A stretch of DNA of 33,071 nucleotides from CACKLF01 sp002725175 (GCA_002725175.2 PBQX02000072.1:1-33071); one strand, 5' to 3'. Positions 26,201 to 32,084 are shown, counted from the first letter of the stretch. Notes: a model not told the origin generated them from the sequence alone. Made by a program: numbers and translations.

Positions 26201-26750
26201 TTTTAAAATTATAATCAATACCACTAACTCTGGAAATGTAGGATTAGCTACTAAGAATGGTACAATCTTTGTACATATAAATGTCGTCGTTCTTATTCAT
26301 GAAATAATACATATATTGGGAATTGGAACAAATATAAATGCCTGGTATGATAATTTGGTATATTCACCACCCGGCGGAGCTCGGAGATTTTATACTGGAA
26401 CTAACGGAGTCCGCGAATATAAAAAAATATTGGAGGAAAACGGATATGTATATGGTGGTATTACAGGAATACCAGTAGAAGACGATTTTGGTGCTGGAAC
26501 TGTGAATTCACATTTTGAAGAGGGATATGATGATGATGATGGACATAATATGACAAATCTAGAATATGTATATGATGGAGAAGGTGTTCAACATCCAACT
26601 ATTCCAAGAGATATAATGACTGGTTTCATAGAAATGGGTGTTAATGAGATTAGTGGTATAACATTAGGTGTTCTAGAAGATGTTGGTTACTATGTCAATT
26701 ATGGTTCTCAATATTGTGTTTACGGCGTGCATCTTCAATTTGAAAATTAA
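20256..26750 (+). CDS. 2164-residue multi-domain protein: beta-helix, three cupredoxin-like domains, C39-like peptidase, leishmanolysin-like metalloprotease
   Basis: Residues 1-390 are an acidic head with a possible beta-sandwich (about 95-180) and helices. Residues about 393-1010 open with V-F-V-S-P-S-G and have the short repeating strands of a right-handed beta-helix, as in pectate-lyase-like enzymes and tailspikes. Two tandem cupredoxin-like repeats follow: H1227 with S1281-x2-H1284-x2-M1287, and H1360 with C1414-x2-H1417-x2-M1420, joined by an EPEPEP linker; the second has a complete type 1 copper set. A papain-fold C39-like domain has C1472 (N-A-W-C-S-P-T-S), H1704 (G-H-T-V-L-I-V-G-Y) and D1731/N1732. 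After another EPEPE linker comes a third cupredoxin (H1840, C1896-x2-H1899-x2-M1902). A leishmanolysin-like domain follows: H2015-E2016-I-I-H2019-x2-G, third ligand H2086 in G-x-G-T-x-x-S-H, then D-I-M-T-G and L-E-D-V-G-Y. There is no signal peptide. A virion-carried wall- or matrix-degrading fibre is my inference. Confidence 0.85.
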   Translation: MSDNIGWQVISIGNENLSWDEAVTYWGFDDYIIDRYIYRLSEQPIPENTSLTFQSWERLDSHVSNFVVETGHVYWVLLESQESVNGESGISEGPKVNWKVEFKDILTGDLLYDGDIRTDSNGICTRPSFNFSNDVYEIVFSCVDSSGYDLLTGEQSTVGEKLSAIVEKNSNEYVQATHLSTILVEGLRDSGDVSLDNYRNKKMALEESFGIENMDINPYNESEDSEKALKNSEEIMKISSFFDGMESVLADNSSKSSDEIKREMRKSLFSKIQNHSIDSSGEIDLSNEDFVSDVMGDAGQAVVDNGATIESLKSNSKGIASFVKSIKETIRSNEDVDISTILIEIHKTKKAIKETIKTIRDAGGNFDSDLETDVTNKKGTLDFDNYTNPIYTPPKVFVSPSGRNSFRTTGSLNDPFATLAYAWKRTGKRSVKNICLREGNYFMPQLNINSKAHIYAYPGENVVFNGTKSIANLKDVNSDWTPVTKTIVTDDNETESVTLYRIKLRKEVKIWQLFNNHEEVINARWPSAQWSDDTVFDNNKWGHGYEKHTDVSGTIRDYDNGEIVDIPFNEINLYDFVEKQKTINPDFKVQDSVINLNVGSYKSYTKIVNGETIDANNNIIRLNYEPVDLWKTKHHYYYLENKLEYLNSENEWYFDNDTKYLYVRLSDDAQPSLNQIRAKVSSYALNINSESVSIRDINFFGITLKANKADKLYIKNCNFLYPSCYAHMLGEINRGKPIDSSGENIFENNTRITNSSYCVIDKCAFKYVDGDVLHVTGGKNTLKDSYIGYVDKTVCDLSSVMTTLRFGGERNLIRNNTIHKTAASSTINPGDKSIVELNNLYETGYLQSDGSMIHLMVNQQLDAKIRYNWVHDTIKYGIRCDGEGAGNGAYIHHNIGWNCNGGIMVKGGELDGSGVSVGGHYVYNNTFFNSVDKNDIMALNTQSGVDINYGTVVMNNLCENLSGHRSDPEPFEDRIIASNNYNPSDVEPYLMNYNNCDFRPMQSATEIVNQGSLVPPSNDFKPYGQDRLTRDIGAMTSNWRIWKGGITWNRSLLSDEEYIQNKRFSFMPDVSGDTSEGDTSEGLDFADLIEEYSLLPTESKTQHDVSGVIGYVNLEGGFYGITTADNQKYLPINLQNDLKEKNGKIIHISGYSNADAVSIFMWGTLLYVESWNIEEATIQCLTKSSSISVVNSNGPKYLFNGLTAYDPEIKFGLSEGIYTIQNIPVQHPMAILNAGRESQIFYTGDPSKKSARMIWGKMYHFYHGDITITVTSDFGEMSVISRNHGFMGGGKLLSYSSQCVTEPEPEPLANIVCLINPSNVNIINSNGLKYIFNGLSNYVSDRQFGLYDGVYTIKNVPWHHPMALLNAGKETKISYTGHMSKRSMKWIAGHWYPFYHGDITITVTADFGEMSIICRNHGYMGGENLLIYSSQCIPNSPNYIIAPNVPNWLQPSSYSANIDPTSSYLVNFNAWCSPTSAANQLGHLVDIGLLHSPSHINDMMQAGLETPHSSPASTFPWNTAHGWGDYLLDGPGYRGVGLGNGIVSDFGWYMDTNNMGINSNNANSPVGTTVINIYNGMLQFYSDIGWTSIVGIAYHSGQIPTYKGKYPEFWLNNGYDSSITFDRAVMFSTIRHEIDNNRTIMACYNGWPLVYISNYAGTDADSEGAYYKFHPSPDNPNTNNETGETYTITIPDGDGDAIGGMLGHTVLIVGYIPAGSLEDIHGSTDWLIVRDNQPGSSGAHRNVIVPYYDHLLNDSTGWDKILATLFVNPALGTYSEVIQQPEPEPEGPPAPTILYVSEGSTTNPTNYNFYSDSAGTNEVTTLYLDNISYEFRRLNEAGTHPFYISDSNNTNDLTAQPSTKLIFSGDGNYNSGITGSESFTVDLSNITSGDIIYAYCTVHLSMYDELSYTDSPPDQGTPFNLNFVYTSSVSDPLKEQMQTAVHVIEEIIDGYAPDIDDIATRNVTIDEDNLTGNTLGEAWPGLFKIIINTTNSGNVGLATKNGTIFVHINVVVLIHEIIHILGIGTNINAWYDNLVYSPPGGARRFYTGTNGVREYKKILEENGYVYGGITGIPVEDDFGAGTVNSHFEEGYDDDDGHNMTNLEYVYDGEGVQHPTIPRDIMTGFIEMGVNEISGITLGVLEDVGYYVNYGSQYCVYGVHLQFEN

Positions 26751-26766
26751 TAAATTCTAAAATTGT

Positions 26767-28506
26767 ATGTATGACTATTCTGTTTTTTTTACAGATGTTA
26801 TAAATGGCCCACGCTCTCCACCCGGATATGAAGAAAAAAGACCCGAATTCAAAATGCCATCATATGTTAATTATTTATATGACTCTTCGGGTATTACCAT
26901 TTTAACAAACGGTTTACCGAATTATATACCTACTATGTTTGGCTTGAACTTTGACAACTCCAACCAATCTATTGAATGGTCTTCTATTTACTTGAATAAT
27001 AAATTTTCAAGAGATAGTAACCCGAATAAACTAACATTTAATGCAGTAAGATATCGATTTAATATACCAGATATGAATTTAAAAGATAGACGTTTAAACG
27101 ACGATGTTCAGGATTATGGATATTTAACACCAATGGCTGAAATTGGTGTCGCCATTAATGGCGTTGCTTTCTATAACGCTCTTGGTTCCGTTGATATTTA
27201 TACAAAAAATAGAAATAATATTAGTTCTACCGATTGGCTCAGCAACACCCAGTCGTTGCCTGGCCCCCAAAGTCTATTACAATGGATTGTCGCAGGAAGA
27301 GAAGTATATTATCTAGACGCTATTAATATCGCAGAACAATTTAGTAGTTGTTGCGGTCATAATAGTAATAAACAGTATCATTACCATAAACTACCATACT
27401 GTGTATCAGGAACAAATGCTTTACACCCAGATGATATATCTAACTTAGATGATATTTATACTTTCTATAAAGAACAAAATAATAATAATCAACATTCGCC
27501 TATTATTGGTTGGTTACTAGATGGTTACCCTGTGTATGGACCAATAGGATATAAATACACATATAGTGATTCTGGTAGCGTCGCTGCACAGGAGACTGAT
27601 GGACAAAAAGAAACATTATTCAAGAGAAGTTCGTACTCAAATATAGGTGTACTGAACGATGCCAGTGGCAATATAACACAAGCGTTTGGTTCTGTTTCCT
27701 CCACTCAGTTAGCTAGATATACTGGGTATAAATTTGATTCAAATTTTATAACAGGAGATGATAAAGGTATCTATTTAGATCATTGCAATGGGATATTTGG
27801 ACCAACACCTGAATTTCCTGATGGAATTTATCACTATCATGCAACCATCGACATCGATTCATCGGGCGAACCCGTACGTGGGCTTGACTATTATTATCCT
27901 TACGATTTAGACAATTTAGTTGAAATATATGATCCAAATTCATTCGCGGCTACTAACGAACAAATTACTGTTATTAAATACTTAAATGAAAAAATAGATG
28001 GATATCCTTCCGTTTTTGTTGAACAAGATGATTTGAATCGTACATGGACAAAGTGGTTGCAATTGATATATGATCCGCAAACTTTTGAGGAGATAGAGAA
28101 TAATGTATATACTCCGGGTGCGCCCGACGCCGTCGGCGCTGCCGAGGCACGAGCAGTCAGCAATGAAGACAAAATATACTACTCTTATACTGATTGGGAT
28201 AATGCAAATGAAACAGGAGGATTAATAACTTTTTGGTTAAGAGATAACGGAAATTTAGGATATAAAAATTTAAAACTTTTGTTTCCATTATTTTTCGACA
28301 AAATTGAGTCAATAGTACCTGTTTTTCCATTTATCACCTCTATTTTAAGAGGAAGCGTTATAAATGACCCTGATAATCCCGGTGTAGCACTCGGACACGA
28401 AGTACAACAAATAGATACAAATAGTGAACAGAGTTTAAAAGATGAATGGGTAAATGCAGCAGCACCCTTACTCGTAGACGCCGCCACAGGCACGGCGGTA
28501 AGCTAG
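26767..28506 (+). CDS. YHYH-domain protein, 579 residues
   Basis: The YHYH domain family is named for its repeated Tyr-His-Tyr-His motif; its function is unknown and metal binding is suspected. Both copies are visible, Y204-H-Y-H207 followed by K-L-P-Y-C, and Y355-H-Y-H358 followed by A-T. Between them are C-C-G-H-N (near 195-199), P-I-I-G-W-L-L-D-G-Y-P-V-Y-G-P and L-D-H-C-N-G-I-F-G-P-T-P-E-F-P-D-G-I, all family hallmarks. The 180-residue C-terminal part is not recognised. It contains a GC-rich patch (G-A-P-D-A-V-G-A-A-E-A-R-A-V) and ends in a GC-rich hairpin. No signal peptide is seen. It follows the 2164-residue gene by 16 bases and is probably expressed with it. With three cupredoxins upstream, a shared metal-related or surface role is a reasonable inference. 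Confidence 0.85.
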   Translation: MYDYSVFFTDVINGPRSPPGYEEKRPEFKMPSYVNYLYDSSGITILTNGLPNYIPTMFGLNFDNSNQSIEWSSIYLNNKFSRDSNPNKLTFNAVRYRFNIPDMNLKDRRLNDDVQDYGYLTPMAEIGVAINGVAFYNALGSVDIYTKNRNNISSTDWLSNTQSLPGPQSLLQWIVAGREVYYLDAINIAEQFSSCCGHNSNKQYHYHKLPYCVSGTNALHPDDISNLDDIYTFYKEQNNNNQHSPIIGWLLDGYPVYGPIGYKYTYSDSGSVAAQETDGQKETLFKRSSYSNIGVLNDASGNITQAFGSVSSTQLARYTGYKFDSNFITGDDKGIYLDHCNGIFGPTPEFPDGIYHYHATIDIDSSGEPVRGLDYYYPYDLDNLVEIYDPNSFAATNEQITVIKYLNEKIDGYPSVFVEQDDLNRTWTKWLQLIYDPQTFEEIENNVYTPGAPDAVGAAEARAVSNEDKIYYSYTDWDNANETGGLITFWLRDNGNLGYKNLKLLFPLFFDKIESIVPVFPFITSILRGSVINDPDNPGVALGHEVQQIDTNSEQSLKDEWVNAAAPLLVDAATGTAVS

Positions 28507-28517
28507 CCTACCGCCGT
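28492..28517. terminator. Hairpin at the convergent gene end (bidirectional terminator/polyadenylation signal candidate)
   Basis: Arms ACGGCGGTA (28492-28500) and TACCGCCGT (28509-28517) are perfect inverse complements around an 8-base centre that holds the overlapping stop codons CTAG (28503-28506). Both genes read through an arm, so one protein ends T-A-V-S and the other T-A-V-G. Palindromes at transcript ends mark polyadenylation sites in Mimivirus, which fits this place. Confidence 0.65.
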
Positions 28518-28997
28518 ATTGTCGATATCCAAATATGTTTTCCAGGTATTAGTGTTTAATTTACCTACTATACGTCCAACTTCATAACTCTTCTTTCTGT
28601 CATGTTTTATTATTATAACAGTTGGATATGAATTGATACCATTTAACTTAGCAAACTCCTCACCCCAATCAATAAAAATAGGAATTTTTGATTCATACAT
28701 GCATATCGATTTTGTTATTATAAAACGTGCAGTCATAGTTTTTAACATCCATTTTGGAACACATGCAACTGCACATATCTCATCTCTTCTTATTTTTTTA
28801 TATTTGGATATTTCTTTTGACCATTGTTGAGCTAAATCACTTGATGTTTTTGAGCCTACAATTATAGTGTCATAATCATTCCAGTTTATATTTTTTTTAT
28901 TTTGACTGACAAGTGGCACTGGTTTAAATGGTTGACTATTAGCAAATGCTGATGTATTGTAAAATGATAAAACAATTAATACATATTTTAAAATCAT
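28503..28997 (-). CDS. Exported or membrane-inserted thioredoxin-fold protein without a CxxC
   Basis: I start it at the ATG at 28997. The frame is open further upstream only through a TTG at 29024, which overlaps the previous stop. With this start the protein has 164 residues and a clear signal peptide (M-I-L-K-Y-V-L-I-V-L-S-F-Y-N-T-S-A-F-A, cleavage after about residue 19). The mature part has the second half of a thioredoxin fold: P-I-F-I-D-W, then I-N-S-Y-P-T-V-I-I-I with the cis-Pro at about residue 125. The expected CxxC is absent; only C75 and C79 (C-A-V-A-C) occur near the place, as CxxxC, so classical oxidoreductase activity is uncertain. It resembles YtfJ-like proteins in layout, which is a weak parallel. 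It lies 23 bases after the MscS gene stop on the same strand. Confidence 0.7.
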   Translation of the reverse strand: MILKYVLIVLSFYNTSAFANSQPFKPVPLVSQNKKNINWNDYDTIIVGSKTSSDLAQQWSKEISKYKKIRRDEICAVACVPKWMLKTMTARFIITKSICMYESKIPIFIDWGEEFAKLNGINSYPTVIIIKHDRKKSYEVGRIVGKLNTNTWKTYLDIDNTAVG

Positions 28998-29020
28998 TAA
29001 GAATAACTGATTTATTTTAT

Positions 29021-29875
29021 TCAAACTGGTGTTATACTATTTACGATAATTGGTGTAATTGTATTACTTTTATGTTTTAAAGATACAGGTGTTGAACCAT
29101 CCACAAAGATTATACCATATTTTTGTAATCCAATTTTAAGATGCTTATTTAATTCATTTTGTGTTGGTAGAAAAGCATTTTTAGGTGAATTAACTTTGAC
29201 CGGTATCATTAGTGTTAACCCTCTTTCGCTTTGTTTAGTATATGCAATTTCTAAATCATCTACATTAGGGTGTGTTAACAATACTTTTCTAATTACTGTT
29301 TCAATAATACCTATATCATTTCTATTTGATAATAATACTTCTAACAGAATCTTCTGACGAGGTGATCTAGTTATACTCTGTATATTCATTGACCATAAAT
29401 TGTGATTTGGTATATCAGTAATGGCATTTGATAAAGGACTAATTATAGATGTAGAAAAAGCATGTATGTTTGTAACTTTCCCCTCTATATTTAATTCATC
29501 AATTCTAATTAACTCATTAACTCTTATTTTATCCAAAGCAATTATAAGAAGTCCACAAACAAAATCTTGTGCTGGTGATTGTAATGTAATGGGTAACATA
29601 AGTGATACAATACCAATACCTCCAAATATATAATTCATATTTATACCAGATATCATACCTGCAACAACTATTCCTATTGTTACTATTATTAATCTAATAA
29701 AAAGAATAAATACAGTATTCCCAAAGAAATTTTTGTACTTATCTAAATTTTTACGTCTAAAATAAGCTGTTAATGACTTTGTTATATTATCAGAAATAGG
29801 GATAGATAATATTATTATTGCTATAGAAAGGAAGTATTTTAAATTATGTATTGATTCCATAATAAAATAAAACAT
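29021..29875 (-). CDS. MscS-type mechanosensitive channel
   Basis: MscS channels open under membrane tension and release solutes. This 284-residue protein matches the size of E. coli MscS. Three hydrophobic segments lie near residues 13-29, 52-75 and 82-113. The third is the pore helix region (F-G-G-I-G-I-V-S-L-M-L-P-I-T-L-Q-S-P-A-Q-D-F-V-C-G-L-L-I), followed by R-V-N-E-L-I-R-I, E-G-K-V-T-N-I-H-A-F-S-T-S-I and I-P-N-H-N-L, which correspond to the beta domain and the I-P-N-x-x-I motif of the family. The C-terminal alpha-beta domain is present. The glycine/alanine packing of the pore helix is less regular than in MscS. A second ATG at 29860 (M6) is possible. The protein could change the ion or osmotic state of the infected cell or of an internal membrane. 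A channel of this class in a virus is unusual in my knowledge. Confidence 0.85.
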   Translation of the reverse strand: MFYFIMESIHNLKYFLSIAIIILSIPISDNITKSLTAYFRRKNLDKYKNFFGNTVFILFIRLIIVTIGIVVAGMISGINMNYIFGGIGIVSLMLPITLQSPAQDFVCGLLIIALDKIRVNELIRIDELNIEGKVTNIHAFSTSIISPLSNAITDIPNHNLWSMNIQSITRSPRQKILLEVLLSNRNDIGIIETVIRKVLLTHPNVDDLEIAYTKQSERGLTLMIPVKVNSPKNAFLPTQNELNKHLKIGLQKYGIIFVDGSTPVSLKHKSNTITPIIVNSITPV

Positions 29876-29927
29876 AAAAAAATGATTTGTGTTTCATACT
29901 TGAATATTAATATGTTCAAACTTAGAA

Positions 29928-30317
29928 ATGTTAAAACATTTTCGAGAAATAAAAATGATTACATTTAAAATTTATAAGAAACCAGGAGCATTAATACCAC
30001 ATATTTATGGATTTAATGAATTACCAGAAAATAAAACTATAATGCATGCATTGAAACATATTAAATATAATTTAGATAAGGATTTGGTGATTCCTAACTG
30101 TTCCGAATATTGTTGTGGTAACTGTTTTATGAAAATAAATAACCAAATGTGTTTTGCTTGTAGTACACGTATTTCCAATACAAATGTGATAGAACCCATA
30201 CAGCCTCCACCATTTGAATCTATGCTCGAATTACCAATATTGAATAGAATATTTATTAAAAAAGATGAAGAGGCGCTGTTTGCTGCGTCCGCCGACGAGT
30301 CAGAAGTTGCGATTTAA
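29928..30317 (+). CDS. Stand-alone SdhB-type 2Fe-2S ferredoxin domain
   Basis: The iron-sulphur subunit of succinate dehydrogenase carries a 2Fe-2S domain with spacing Cx4CxxC/Dx11C. This 129-residue protein has exactly that: C58, C63, C66 and C78, within I-P-N-C-S-E-Y-C-C-G-N-C-F-M-K-I-N-N-Q-M-C-F-A-C. The N terminus (M-I-T-F-K-I-Y-K-K-P-G) also fits SdhB, and V-I-E-P-I-Q-P-P-P-F matches the stretch after the fourth Cys. The second domain with 4Fe-4S and 3Fe-4S clusters is absent: the protein ends with an acidic tail coded by a GC-rich patch. It could be a remnant or a specialised small electron carrier. The ATG at 29955 (M10) matches the SdhB start better than the first ATG. It overlaps the convergent gene by 62 bases. 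Confidence 0.75.
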   Translation: MLKHFREIKMITFKIYKKPGALIPHIYGFNELPENKTIMHALKHIKYNLDKDLVIPNCSEYCCGNCFMKINNQMCFACSTRISNTNVIEPIQPPPFESMLELPILNRIFIKKDEEALFAASADESEVAI

Positions 30318-30660
30318 GTATAGACATAAAACTATGCTTGTTTGACAAGTCTAACAATTTCATATTCGAATCTATGTAGTTAATATCAATTATTATGTTT
30401 TTTGCACTAATAGTATACCAATATTTACTTGATAAATTAAAAAAAGTAAAGTCTATTAATGATTCAAATGAAAGATTTATATCATATTTGGGTATTTTAG
30501 TTTCAATTCTCCAAATGGTATTATTAAATATTTTTATAAGTTGTGACTCATACAAATACTCATAATACTTAACACAAGATTTTTCCAATTTTTTTATATC
30601 ACATAAATAAGTTTTAATATTATTAATACAATCCAATGGTAATGATTCTATGTTACACAT
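30256..30660 (-). CDS. Small protein with a weak F-box-like N terminus
   Basis: The frame is open upstream through TTG at 30684, but the first ATG is at 30660. That start gives 134 residues beginning M-C-N-I-E-S-L-P-L-D-C-I-N-N-I-K-T-Y-L. The L-P-x-D-x-x-x-x-I-x-x-Y-L spacing recalls the F-box, which links substrates to SCF ubiquitin ligases and is common in giant viruses. The rest (S-L-I-D-F-T-F-F-N-L-S-S-K-Y-W) has no recognised repeat. Its 3' end overlaps the ferredoxin-like gene by 62 bases, where both use the same GC-rich patch. The F-box reading is weak; the protein could be something else. Confidence 0.6.
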   Translation of the reverse strand: MCNIESLPLDCINNIKTYLCDIKKLEKSCVKYYEYLYESQLIKIFNNTIWRIETKIPKYDINLSFESLIDFTFFNLSSKYWYTISAKNIIIDINYIDSNMKLLDLSNKHSFMSILKSQLLTRRRTQQTAPLHLF

Positions 30661-30687
30661 ATAAACATCCACCAAATAGAACAAACA

Positions 30688-31524
30688 TTATAATTTAATT
30701 ATAAGGTGTCTTCTTTCTTTTATAGCTATAGGAAGAGTCGTGTATTTTGGTATGTATATATCAAGAAACCAGTTTGTAAATCTCTTCTGATGACTTTCAT
30801 CTTGGATATATGTACATATAATTTCAAATGGTTCCAAAATAGCTTTTTGTATCATTTCAGAAGGGTTGGGTAAATAACCGAGTATTTCTCCCACAATATC
30901 TTTAGGCATTAGCATACATTTCTGGTAAAGCTCATAATTTGGTAATTTCTTTTCGAAATTTTGTATATATTTGACAATTTCTATCTCCTTATAATTAATT
31001 TTATCAGTAATCTCTATTTCATTTTGTGGTGTCAGAATATGAACGCGTTGATGCCTTTCTTTATTTTCATTATGCCAACAATACACCGGCCACAAATTAG
31101 TCGCAAAATGTTCGGGTTCAATGATTTCAGTCAATTTAGCAATTCTTATTCTTCTTCTTTTCTCTTGGCGTAATCTTTCGACTTTATCTCTTTTTGTTTC
31201 ATATTCCCAACATAAAGGTTTTAAACCATTTTGTTCATATAATAAATTAGCATAGGAGATTAAAGTATCAATAGAATATCTTTTCAGATATATAGTGAAT
31301 TGATTATTATCAGAAACTATATTTATACTTGGAATCGCGACCAGTGCGCGTGCTAGTGTGCGTTCTAGTGCGCGATCTGGTGCGCGTTCTCGTAAAATAC
31401 GATTTCTATATAATGTATACAAAGCATTAATGTGCGTACCGGGCTGTGCGTCCACGTCCAATATTTTTTCAATTATTAGTTGTTTTCTGTTAGGCTTTAT
31501 TTCAAATGTAAATGATCCAACCAT
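30688..31524 (-). CDS. 278-residue protein with Arg-rich tandem repeat and a possible F-box-like helix
   Basis: Starts at the ATG at 31524-31522. Residues 46-63 are an R-A-x-x type four-residue repeat coded by a 12-base GC-rich tandem repeat (31340-31387). Residues 107-130 are a very basic helix (K-R-D-K-V-E-R-L-R-Q-E-K-R-R-R-I-R-I-A-K). Residues 206-219, M-P-K-D-I-V-G-E-I-L-G-Y-L-P, have the spacing of an F-box helix (L-P-x-E-I-x-x-x-I-x-x-Y-L), although the position near the C-terminal side is atypical. It has no signal or membrane segment. I do not recognise a family. The upstream region to 31803 holds a probable frameshifted small gene. The stop lies 27 bases before the ATG of the next small gene. 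Confidence 0.72.
   Translation of the reverse strand: MVGSFTFEIKPNRKQLIIEKILDVDAQPGTHINALYTLYRNRILRERAPDRALERTLARALVAIPSINIVSDNNQFTIYLKRYSIDTLISYANLLYEQNGLKPLCWEYETKRDKVERLRQEKRRRIRIAKLTEIIEPEHFATNLWPVYCWHNENKERHQRVHILTPQNEIEITDKINYKEIEIVKYIQNFEKKLPNYELYQKCMLMPKDIVGEILGYLPNPSEMIQKAILEPFEIICTYIQDESHQKRFTNWFLDIYIPKYTTLPIAIKERRHLIIKL
31340..31387 (-). repeat. Four imperfect 12-base GC-rich tandem repeats
   Basis: Units at 31340-31351, 31352-31363, 31364-31375 and 31376-31387 share the pattern t-c-t-a/g-g-t-g-c/t-g-c-g-t/a. In the gene at 30688-31524 they code four residues each (RAPD, RALE, RTLA, RALV). The GC content contrasts strongly with the surrounding gene. Confidence 0.88.
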
Positions 31525-31802
31525 TGTATTAATTAATATATTTATATAATTCTTATTCGATGTTAGAGAAAAAACACAATTTATTCCAACAATCGCGCAT
31601 ATAGGACATCAGCTATCGCAGCTATCGCCTGTCCCAAATTTTCTGGACCATATTCATACTTAGGTTGTTTACATGCACTAAAAATTACAATATCACGATT
31701 GGAGACTAATATAAAAAACCTTAATTATTTCAATCATTTTGAGTTATAATTGGAATAATTAAGATTATTTTAGATGAATAAGAAATAATTAAAACAATAG
31801 GA
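31525..31802. other. 278-base region with no intact gene
   Basis: The stretch between the genes at 30688-31524 and 31803-32084 contains no full-length frame. Its left half holds the frameshifted small gene described at 31581-31737. The remainder is AT-rich with several TTAATTATT/AATTAAG-like words and no tRNA or clear hairpin. Confidence 0.6.
31581..31737 (-). pseudogene. Possible small gene broken by one base in a six-T run
   Basis: From the ATG at 31737 the frame reads M-I-E-I-I-K-V-F and then stops after 14 codons. If one T of the run at 31718-31713 is removed, the frame continues as I-L-V-S-N-R-D-I-V-I-F-S-A-C-K and ends at TAA 31583-31581 with a 51-residue protein that has a hydrophobic strand and an Ala-rich helix. 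The restored protein looks protein-like, and the break lies in a homopolymer, so either a sequencing error or a true inactivation is possible. Confidence 0.4.
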
Positions 31803-32084
31803 TTAATAATGGTTCTGCGCGCCAGGCGGCCACGCGCCGCGGGAGGCAATTCCTGCGCGCGACCCGACACCGTTCACGCTAGCCCAAGGCGACGGCGTTA
31901 CAAGTGAAGTGTTATAATCCTGTATATGTTCCCATGGTGGAATACCAATACGCCACCCGTCATCTTCATTTACGCGGGGTCGTCGAATGACTGGCCCACG
32001 GACCTCGCGAAGCGCGTGGCCCAGCCACATAATGGCATATAATATCTTAAACATTTTATATATTATAATAATAGAGTCGTTCAT
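31803..32084 (-). CDS. Small anchored protein with GC-rich body, 93 residues
   Basis: Starts at the ATG at 32084-32082 with a hydrophobic segment near residues 4-22 that may be a signal anchor (I-I-I-I-Y ... I-L-Y-A-I-M-W-L). An ATG at residue 11 is an alternative. The rest is rich in Arg, Gly, Pro and Trp and is coded by GC-rich sequence (about 31810-32030), quite unlike the neighbouring AT-rich genes. I see W-R-I-G-I-P-P-W but recognise no family. The compositional break could mean recent acquisition or expansion of GC-rich island sequence. Small size and odd composition leave some doubt whether it is translated. Confidence 0.5.
   Translation of the reverse strand: MNDSIIIIYKMFKILYAIMWLGHALREVRGPVIRRPRVNEDDGWRIGIPPWEHIQDYNTSLVTPSPWASVNGVGSRAGIASRGAWPPGAQNHY

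Noticed and set aside
26764..26771. AAAATTGT-like word just before the YHYH gene as an early promoter
   Set aside because: It differs from AAAATTGA at the last base and lies almost on the start codon, too close to act as a promoter.
28998..29024. Upstream extension of the thioredoxin-fold gene to 29024
   Set aside because: The codon there is TTG, not ATG; the ATG at 28997 gives a cleaner signal peptide. The same reasoning moved the starts of the genes ending at 11145 (GTG at 15416) and 30256 (TTG at 30684).
31340..31387. Spaced repeats as a possible CRISPR-like array
   Set aside because: The units are 12 bases, directly adjacent without spacers, and in frame within a gene, so they are a coding tandem repeat.
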